NCBI GenBank assembly: GCA_033065855.1 | Contig: JAVXUO010001795.1 | Location: 1-64,000, forward strand | Source: Escallonia rubra | Taxonomy: Eukaryota; Streptophyta; Magnoliopsida; Escalloniales; Escalloniaceae | Reading direction: 5' to 3' | DNA length: 64,000 nt | Part shown: positions 56,745-64,000 of the stretch, in pieces | Position numbering within the stretch: the stretch's first letter is position 1 | How the letters are laid out: each line of letters starts with the position of its first letter | Translations under genes and position numbers: made by a program | Notes under the pieces: model-generated | The model's input: only the letters and a program-made list of their open reading frames with translations | Told to the model about the DNA's origin: nothing | Databases searched by the model: none

Positions 56745-59198
56745 ATGGAGACTAGGACATTTTGCTATGTTATGGCAATGTGTTTGATATTTCTCTTTCT
56801 GCCTAAAACTTGTCTGGCTAGTGTACAAGTTATTGGCAAGTTGGAACCAGGGTTTCAAGCCTCTCAGATGAAGTGGATAGATAATGATGGGATTTTTCTA
56901 GTATCCAACAGTTCAAATTTTGGCTTAGGCTTCAAGCCTACCAAAGATGTGACGATGTTCCTACTTGTTGTCAAACACTTGAGCAGTTCAACGGTAATCT
57001 GGTCTGCAAATAGAGGATTCCCAGTTTCGAATTCCGATAACTTTGTGTTTGATGATAGTGGTGATGCTCACTTACAAAGTGGGGAAACAGTAGTTTGGTC
57101 TGCGGGTACTGCCAATAAGGGTGTTTCTGCAATGCAATTGCAGGATTCTGGGAATCTGTTGCTGCTAGGAAATGACAGTAGTATAATTTGGCAGAGTTTT
57201 GGCCATCCAGCAGATACCCTTTTGTCCAACCAGGAATTCCGTGAAGGGATGAAACTTGTAAGCAATCCCAATAACAACCTGAGCTATATCCTTGAAATCA
57301 AGTCTGGAGATATGATTCTTTATGCAGCTTTCCCTACTCCACAGCCTTACTGGTCTATGGTAAAGGATAACCGAAGAACCATCAATAAAATTGGCGGTGA
57401 AATGAGTACTGCCTCGCTTGATGGCAAATCATGGAGGTTTTATGACCAAAGCAGAGTCTTACTCTGGCAATTTATCTTCAATCAGGACACTGACACAAAT
57501 TCCACTTGGATTGCTGTTCTAGGAGATGACGGCTTTATCTCATTTTCTAGACTTCAGAGCGGAGGTTCTGCTAATCCTTCCTCCACCAAAATTCCACTTA
57601 ATTTTTGCAGCACACCTGAACCATGTGGTCCATATTCTGTATGTTCTGATGTCAATACCTGCCAGTGCCCTTCAAATCTTGCTTCGAATCCGAACTGTAT
57701 GCCGGAAAATGCCAATTCATGCAATGGATCAAAGGGTTCTTTTGAGCTTGTGAGTCCCGGGGATGGGCTCGGGTATTTTGCGCTTGGTTTTGTTCAACCC
57801 TCTTCTAAGACCGATTTAAGTGGTTGCAAGAGTTCTTGCCTTGGCAACTGCTCTTGTCTTGCTTTGTTCTTCGAAAATAGTTCCGGGAATTGCTTTATGT
57901 TTGATCAGATAGGAAGTTTGCAAAGCTCCAATGGTGCTTCTGGTTTTGTTTCACTCGTTAAGATCTCCGGTACTGGAGGCAGCGGAGGAAATCCTGGAGG
58001 GGGTGGAAGCAGCAAGAAACGTGTTCTCTATATCACCATCATAGCTGTTTGTACAGTACTTGTGATTCTTGGTCTACTTTTTGCTGGAATTTATTATTAC
58101 CGAAAGAAGAACAAGGAATTGCCGGAGCCTCTTAAAGACAACTCTGAAGAGGATAATTTCTTGGAGAGTTTATCCGGGATGCCAGTTCGTTTTTGTTACA
58201 AAGATCTTGAGACTGCTACTAGTAACTTCTCAATGAAACTTGGGCAAGGAGGGTTTGGATCAGTTTATAAAGGGGTTCTGTCAGATGGAACACAATTGGC
58301 TGTGAAGCAATTGGAAGGCATTGGTCAGGGAAAGAAAGAATTTCGAGCAGAAGTTAGTATCATTGGCAGTATCCATCACCACCACTTGGTGAGGCTCAAA
58401 GGATTTTGTGCTGAAGGCGCTCACCGCCTCCTTGTTTATGAGTACATGGCAAATGGTTCTCTTGATAAATGGATCTTTCGGAAAAATGAAGAGGGTTTCA
58501 TGTTGGATTGGGACACGCGATACAACATAGCAGTGGGCACAGCCAAAGGGCTGGCATATCTCCACGAGGATTGCGATGTGAAAATCGTTCATTGTGACAT
58601 AAAGCCGGAGAACGTGCTTCTCGATGATAATTACCTTGCCAAAGTCTCGGATTTTGGTCTAGCTAAGCTAATGACTAGAGAGCAGAGCCAGGTTGTCACG
58701 ACGCTAAGGGGAACTAGGGGGTACCTTGCACCAGAGTGGATCACAAACTACGCGATATCTGAGAAGAGTGATGTTTATAGCTATGGAGTGGTATTGCTTG
58801 AGATCATTGGTGGTAGGAAAAGCTATGACGTGTCAGAGAACTCAGAGAAATCCCATTTTCCATCTTATGCTTTCAGGATGTTGGAAGAAGGGAAGCTGAA
58901 AGACATCCTCGACTCGAAGCTGCAGATAGACGAACACGACGAGAGGGTTCCTATAGCAATTAAAGTTGCATTGTGGTGTATACAGGATGATATGTACCTA
59001 AGACCACCAATGACAAAAGTTGTCCAGATGCTTGAAGGTCTCAGTGTTGTCCCTCCACCACCAACTTCTTCTCAAATGGGCTCCCGACTTTATGCGGGCT
59101 TCTTGAAATCGACCAGCGAGGAGGGCACTTCGTCAGGACCATCAGATTGCAACAGTGATGCATATCTTTCTGCTGTACGTCTTTCAGGGCCGAGATAG
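56745..59198 (+). CDS. SD2-5: G-type lectin S-receptor-like Ser/Thr kinase, SD2-5 type
   Basis: Intronless, 817 residues. The start at 56745 gives a proper signal peptide (residues 1-25, ending TCLA). A bulb-type lectin domain follows (WSANRGFPVSNSDNFVF, LQDSGNLLL, IIWQSFGHPADTLL), then an EGF-like segment (CGPYSVCSDVNTCQCPS). A PAN-like cysteine region (CKSSCLGNCSCLALFF) follows. One membrane helix lies at about 427-451. The cytoplasmic kinase has its glycine loop LGQGGFGSVYKG near 500, lysine 521 (AVKQLEG), HCDIKPENV with catalytic D618, DFGLAKL at D636 and APEWI. HCD instead of HRD makes it a non-RD kinase. Known: this family sits in the plasma membrane and signals from the cell surface; the ligand is unknown. 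Length and order match Arabidopsis SD2-5 (about 820 residues). No break is seen. Confidence 0.95.
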   Translation: METRTFCYVMAMCLIFLFLPKTCLASVQVIGKLEPGFQASQMKWIDNDGIFLVSNSSNFGLGFKPTKDVTMFLLVVKHLSSSTVIWSANRGFPVSNSDNFVFDDSGDAHLQSGETVVWSAGTANKGVSAMQLQDSGNLLLLGNDSSIIWQSFGHPADTLLSNQEFREGMKLVSNPNNNLSYILEIKSGDMILYAAFPTPQPYWSMVKDNRRTINKIGGEMSTASLDGKSWRFYDQSRVLLWQFIFNQDTDTNSTWIAVLGDDGFISFSRLQSGGSANPSSTKIPLNFCSTPEPCGPYSVCSDVNTCQCPSNLASNPNCMPENANSCNGSKGSFELVSPGDGLGYFALGFVQPSSKTDLSGCKSSCLGNCSCLALFFENSSGNCFMFDQIGSLQSSNGASGFVSLVKISGTGGSGGNPGGGGSSKKRVLYITIIAVCTVLVILGLLFAGIYYYRKKNKELPEPLKDNSEEDNFLESLSGMPVRFCYKDLETATSNFSMKLGQGGFGSVYKGVLSDGTQLAVKQLEGIGQGKKEFRAEVSIIGSIHHHHLVRLKGFCAEGAHRLLVYEYMANGSLDKWIFRKNEEGFMLDWDTRYNIAVGTAKGLAYLHEDCDVKIVHCDIKPENVLLDDNYLAKVSDFGLAKLMTREQSQVVTTLRGTRGYLAPEWITNYAISEKSDVYSYGVVLLEIIGGRKSYDVSENSEKSHFPSYAFRMLEEGKLKDILDSKLQIDEHDERVPIAIKVALWCIQDDMYLRPPMTKVVQMLEGLSVVPPPPTSSQMGSRLYAGFLKSTSEEGTSSGPSDCNSDAYLSAVRLSGPR

Positions 59199-59620
59199 CA
59201 GCAGCAGAACGTGCGGTTTTCTTCGAGTTTTGGCTTTTCTGGTAGTATGCCATGTACGAGGATCTCATATTCAGGCACTTTGTAGATCTGTAAGTTTACT
59301 CAAATTTTGTAATGCTAGCCATCAGAGTGTTATTACATGCATGTTTGCTCTGTAAATAAACTATACTAATCTCTTCAATCAAAACATAGTCATTCAATAT
59401 GATCAGATTCTGCTTTCATTCAGAACGTGCTTGCAGCAGCCAATTATCAGACTCATCGAGATAATGGAGTTGAATAGTTGATGAACGTTTGGTTAGAAGT
59501 TTGAAAAAGAATTATGAGCCCTTTCCAGATCTCATCCGGGAGTTTGTCTGTCAGATGTTCTCCTTTATTGCTTCAGTGAGCCGAAACCTTCAGGATCTAA
59601 GCGAAGTACCCAAAAGACAA
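59199..59620. other. 3' flank of the kinase gene
   Basis: Probable 3' untranslated region; AAATAAAC near 59353 could be the poly(A) signal. Nothing else recognised. Confidence 0.5.
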
Positions 59621-59626
59621 ATTTCT

Positions 59627-59842
59627 TCACTCCAATCCTTGTTGAAGAAATGTTGCAGGTTTAGTTGAGAAACCAACAGTGCAAACTTGACCTTTTCTTC
59701 CCTCCTTTTCCGGCACAGCGAAATCGCCTTCAGCCCATGGAAATTCCTGCTTCCACGTCCCTTCAGACAGCGCAAACGCCAGCTTTCTATAGTAATGGGA
59801 CAACTTGAGATCTTGATGAATTGACTTGGGACTTTGCCTTCA
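59627..59842 (-). pseudogene. Unidentified C-terminal gene fragment
   Basis: The minus-strand frame ends LSHYYRKLAFALSEGTWKQE, FPWAEGDFAVPEKEG, then GQVCTVGFSTKPATFLQQGL and a stop at 59629-59627. The composition looks like real conserved protein, but I do not recognise the family. An in-frame stop lies just upstream of about 59842, and no start or splice site is evident. It is probably a remnant or the last exon of a lost gene. Confidence 0.4.
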
Positions 59843-62800
59843 CATTCGGAGGTATAAAAACCTTGAAATCACAGATTTTACTGTCCAAACCTTGAAAAAT
59901 GAGTTGAACTTTAGGGAAAATGATCTCATCTCTGAAGCTTCATATAATCCAATCACTTTTAGAGAACCATTAGGACTTTCTTTCAAAAAGTGTTGTCTTC
60001 CTACCCCCAAATATTTCGTGGTGGTTAACTATGGTAACGAGTACAAGATCATACGAGAAAGGTTCGTCAACTTACACGCATAATTCTTGTGGGTGACCAG
60101 GGCAGAAAAAACACAACACTAATTTCATATTCTGGAATTCGGGTTTGACCAAAAAATGTGCGCTCAAATTTTCAAATCATGTTCTTGAGCACGAAAAATT
60201 ATTGGGTAATTTTTAAACTTTTTTTTTTCAAATACATACTTAACACAACTTTCAACTACTAATTGAGCAACTTTCGGCACGTGATCAAATATTATGTTAA
60301 AAATAGTTCAAAGCTGATTATGAAAATCAATTCTTTTCTTTTTGTTTCTGGAATCGTTTCAGAATCAACCTCTTAGTAAAACTTGAAAACCAAGCTTAAT
60401 TTTGTAGAGAGTTTTTAGCTTTCCCTTCTAACGAGTTGGTTACCAAGATACCACCACATCTTTTCCTTCTCTCTTTTGGGCTGAGATTGGCCCGGGACAA
60501 AGCAACAAAGCAAGCTTCCCCAGTTTCAGGTCCTTCCAGCCAAGCTTTGGTTGTACATTTTCGTACTTCTCAGACTGAGCACCGTGGGCAAATGCTTCAA
60601 GTTCGAGCACAAATTTGACGCGATGCAAGAACAAGGCAACTTCAGTGGCTACAAGTTCTACCTGCATCCGGCAAGGGCTTCGAGTTTGTTTTGTATCACG
60701 ACTTCTTTGTTTAGCATCAAAGTTCCTAACATCAGAAAAATTGTTCTTTCGACGCTTCGCTTGAGATTTGGTCCCGTCCATCCCCGCCCGCTCCAGAGTC
60801 TGTGCCAATTCATTTAGTTATGACATGATCCGATTCAGTTATGATAATTATGCATTCAACTTGAAGAGTTGAGATTTTCTTTATTTTCTTATTGCTTTTT
60901 TTTTCTTTCTTTTTTGAAGTTCTCGTCTAGTACGCACCTGCTGCTACTCGGTGATTGTGATGGTTGTAACATGACTTGTATACTCCTTGCAACTAATCTT
61001 AATGTTGTTCCTATGACATTAGTCTATAGTACTTGCTCTGCATCAAGATGGTATGGTTAAATGGCTTACTGCAAGGAGCCCTATTTGCCTATTGTGTTGT
61101 TGCCAAGTTCACTGGTGTACGTGAAGTGATTAAAAGCTCGACCCTCGTTGATGGGCCTGCACTGAGGTTATTCTCTATTGTAATACATGGACTGCACCTG
61201 TTGCTATGATTGTGACCTTGTGAAGTGATTTCGTCTGTAAAGCGTGATATATTTGTATCCCATGAAATGGTAGTCCTTACAATTAATGTAAGGCATTTCC
61301 GGCACATCTTCCCTCCAGGTCGCACAATGCTATAATACACTTGAAGCTACTGTGGTTTTACCCCAAGCTGGAGTTTCATGGAAGTACCTTACCTTGAGTT
61401 TTTCACTGCTATAGTGATAGTCAAACTGTATTATGTATGGTCCCCTGTACTTTTTCTGATTGACCATACTACTTTGTATATATTTGCTCATTTTCTTTGC
61501 AAGATCTGTCGAAACCCGCTTGTGTTTATACATGGCTAGAAATCAAGTGAAGCGTCATATAAATGTTAGGATCAAGAGCATATACTACTGCTAGTCTTTT
61601 CCATAGATCCTAGTTATGATTATGTTTGCCTTGAAACTCTCAGGCACGCGTGAGGTGTGGTGTGGTCTCATGTTAGAGATGTGCGTAGGTTGTGAGGTGC
61701 GCAGGCATACCAAGTCCTGATGGGACGATATGTGAAACACAATTTCTAAAAATAATTTTAATCCTTTGGCTTTTGGGGGAAAAGTGCTTAGTCTGACTTC
61801 TTCAATCGATCAATGAGAGCTTAAGAATATCCTTTGAGTTCTTTTTGCCTATTTAAAGTTGTAGCTACTCCACTCTTCCTCCTAACCAGGTCAAGCATAG
61901 ATAATACAATGAAAAGAAAGAAAAAAAACCAGTTTAGTTCCATAATGGGTACATCTGAGCTATACAGTGAAAATGATGCAACCTTAAATGTATATAGCAC
62001 TTGATACAAAGATTCAATATACTTTGGAAGTTGCCTGGGTGAGACATGCAATTGGCTTAATATTTTGCCCTAGCTTAAGACAAATCTATTTAATTAAGGT
62101 AAATGAAGGCCTGATAACGAAAGTACGTGATAGCTTATGCTTGGTGCTAAAGAGGATTAATTCAGACAACATTTATGGCTTTTATAGCTCAGTTGTAATC
62201 ATTTGGCCTCTGGTCGATAAAATCTGGGGCTGATATGTGTTCTTTGGTATGCCTGCTTTGTTGCTTTGCTTACGGCAAGCCTCCATAACGATCCAATTTG
62301 GAACTGTCATGTGCACAATATTCATGTTTTACTATTGTGCTCGCGCTAAGTCCTCTTGAGTGAATCAACGTTGCCAAGTGTTTGGACCGAACATGACCTT
62401 ATTTTCCCTCCTCGGCTAAGCTTCAATCCAACCGTTGCCACATTCTTTACAACTCTCCTCTTGTTGACATATAATATAAAATAAGGAAAAGTTTTAGGTC
62501 CTATGTGAAGGAGTCATGCCTCTTGCCTATGTGCAGAACCTACCACACGTTGTTAAGCCATTATGTCTCGGTTTGATGGTGTGATTTAACAGTTGCCAAC
62601 TTTTTCCACTAACATTAGTGCAAATCAACCTTAAGTAAATCATAATCCTTAGGCCGATTTCTTATCATTGATGACGTGGCATGCTCAATGCCTTCAAATC
62701 TATCAGCCTCGCCCAGGTCGATATGTTGCACTTTTTTATGGTATAAAGAATGCTCCTTAATAAAGTGTGTTCAACAATTTTAATTGCTGTGAGTGCTACA

Positions 62801-62905
62801 TTAGACTTCATGTGCCACGTCAGCGCGTCTTCTGATTTGACGGTTTAATACAACCATAATTGTGAGGAGACATGGTACTGGTGTCTTCAACTTATCCCGA
62901 GGTTT
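59843..62905. other. Gene-free spacer
   Basis: No gene recognised. The 122-codon minus frame at 60440-60808 has no known motif. Confidence 0.45.
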
Positions 62906-62908
62906 TTA

Positions 62909-63292
62909 GGCCTCGTTTGACAGGACTTTTTTTTTTCAGTTTTGAAAACTGAAAAAAATAAACGCGTTTGCTATCCACTTTTCGTTTTTTTTTCTTCAGT
63001 TAAAAAAATCAGTTTTTAAACCAAGACTGTTTTTTGAAAACTCTAAAAATGAGCTTCGGTTTTCAGTTTTGGTTGTTTTTTTAGACCACCACCACCCTCC
63101 CACCGCCGGCAGCCACCACCACCATCACCGCAAACCACCAAAAAAAAAAAACTGGGTAATCAAACACAAAAAAAAAAAATTCAAAATAAAAACTGGGTTA
63201 TCAATCACACTTTTTTTTGTAATTTTTTTTTAACTGCTCTTTAATTTTTTTTAGAAACGAAAAAAGAATTTGAAAGTTTAGTCAACAGAGCC
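62909..63292. mobile_element. Tourist-like MITE (PIF/Harbinger), 384 bp
   Basis: Termini GGCCTCGTTTGACAGGAC and, on the other strand, GGCTCTGTTGACTAAAC are flanked by TTA at 62906-62908 and 63293-63295, the duplication typical of Tourist elements. The interior is a T/A-rich string with a CCACCACCACC block at 63091-63140. Non-coding. Confidence 0.75.
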
Positions 63293-63540
63293 TTAAGTTC
63301 TGCCTTTAAAAATTCTCAACGACCAGGTAATATTTGAAGTTCCATAATGATTATAATGATCTTCAATCACTGCATCTGCCTTAACCCTTTATGAGAACCG
63401 TCAATTTTTTCTCTGTGTCCTCCTTTCTTCATAGCCTAGAGAATGGGCCGATGGGTCAATTGATAGTAGCTGTTATTCAGGCATTGGTCTATACCAGTTA
63501 TCTGGGGCTAGTATTTCCTCTTAGGTTGTATTTAGGTAAC

Positions 63541-64000
63541 TTTTTTTTTTTTTTGGAAGAAGAGTAGGAATTATTTACCAGAAAAGAACAATCGGGAAAT
63601 AGAAAGATAGGATGATAATACTGAAATCTGACAACCCAGTTGAGACCAAGCTGCAAGGCTAACTGAAAAGCATCAAATTCATCCCTGGCCGTAAGGATGT
63701 CTACAGTTGCGCCAATTGGCGACCACAGCTTGTTGAACAGTACCAGACCAACCCCAAACTTTTGATCAACGGGGGACCCAACAACCGAAATGGAGCAAAA
63801 GACTGGTGAATGTGGCAGCGGGCAATCGCAATTATCTGAAAAATAAACGGAATGTGGCAGGGGGTAAAAGTGTTCAAAGCAGTCCACAATAACATCAGGG
63901 TATGCCTGAGAGGTGCAGTCAGCTTTGCGACAAGAAATCTGAAAAGCTGAGGTGTGGATGATACTATACAAAAGACCTCGACTTTGAGCAATAATCGAGC
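63541..64000 (-). mobile_element. LINE 3' end with poly(A), cut by window edge
   Basis: The T run at 63541-63554 is the A tail of a minus-strand element. Upstream on that strand, VGSPVDQKFGVGLVLFNKLW, SPIGATVDILTARDEFDAFQ, then LALQLGLNW and IFLFPDCSFLV resemble the RNase H-like end of plant LINEs. The frame is open to near the tail. The catalytic residues are only partly preserved. Confidence 0.5.

Noticed and set aside
60440-60808. 122-codon minus-strand open frame
   Set aside because: Basic, low-information translation with no motif; opposite-strand frames are equally open.

Overview
This window is plant nuclear DNA, most probably from a eudicot. Three host genes with plant-type introns or plant-only domain architectures sit in AT-rich sequence full of retrotransposons and DNA transposons. 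The species cannot be fixed from the sequence alone.

Host genes. (1) A KIX8/KIX9-type transcriptional adaptor lies on the + strand at 4826-6752, with four exons and an EAR motif (LSLRL). (2) An NT-C2 (EEIG1/EHBP1-type) domain protein lies on the - strand at 12919-10009, with four exons and an in-frame 57-bp tandem duplication in the second. (3) An intronless SD2-5-type G-lectin receptor kinase lies on the + strand at 56745-59198 (817 aa). From memory, the Arabidopsis counterparts of (1) and (3) are neighbouring loci on chromosome 4 (KIX9 and SD2-5). Here they are about 50 kb apart, with transposons filling most of the gap, so the window looks like a small syntenic block stretched by insertions.

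Region by region. 1-700: 5' part of an L1-type LINE ORF2 (- strand). 1540-3430: copy A of a low-copy dispersed repeat. 4.8-6.8 kb: KIX gene. 10.0-12.9 kb: NT-C2 gene. 13.5-15.3 kb: a PIF/Harbinger-like element (TAA duplication) carrying a nodulin-like MFS gene fragment fused to LINE sequence. 15.9-16.7 kb: a decayed intronless copy of a condensin-II CAP-G2 gene. 19.3-19.5 kb: a cluster of perfect DNA palindromes. 20.5-20.9 kb and 48.5-48.9 kb: inverted copies of one repeat. 21.6-25.7 kb: dispersed repeat copy B, split by a 2.18-kb CACTA element (GAG duplication). 29.7-30.75 kb: an element with long terminal inverted repeats. 31.6-33.3 kb: Ty1/copia wreck. 33.35-34.58 kb: dispersed repeat copy C, followed directly by a 3.81-kb CACTA element (AGA duplication) that carries a B3/REM gene fragment. 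43.7-44.9 kb: a second copia wreck. 51.02-55.51 kb: a complete Mutator-like element with ~218-bp inverted repeats and a perfect 9-bp duplication (TTTCTTTTA). It carries a decayed transposase and a second, opposite-strand gene for a GRF zinc finger plus membrane-segment protein. 62.9-63.3 kb: a Tourist-like MITE. 63.5-64.0 kb: a LINE 3' end.

The main theme is gene-fragment capture. Three different DNA-transposon superfamilies here carry host-like coding pieces (a nodulin-like MFS in Harbinger, a B3 domain in CACTA, a GRF zinc finger in the MULE). The boundaries of several elements are defined to the base by their target-site duplications. No viral, CRISPR, rRNA or tRNA feature was recognised.
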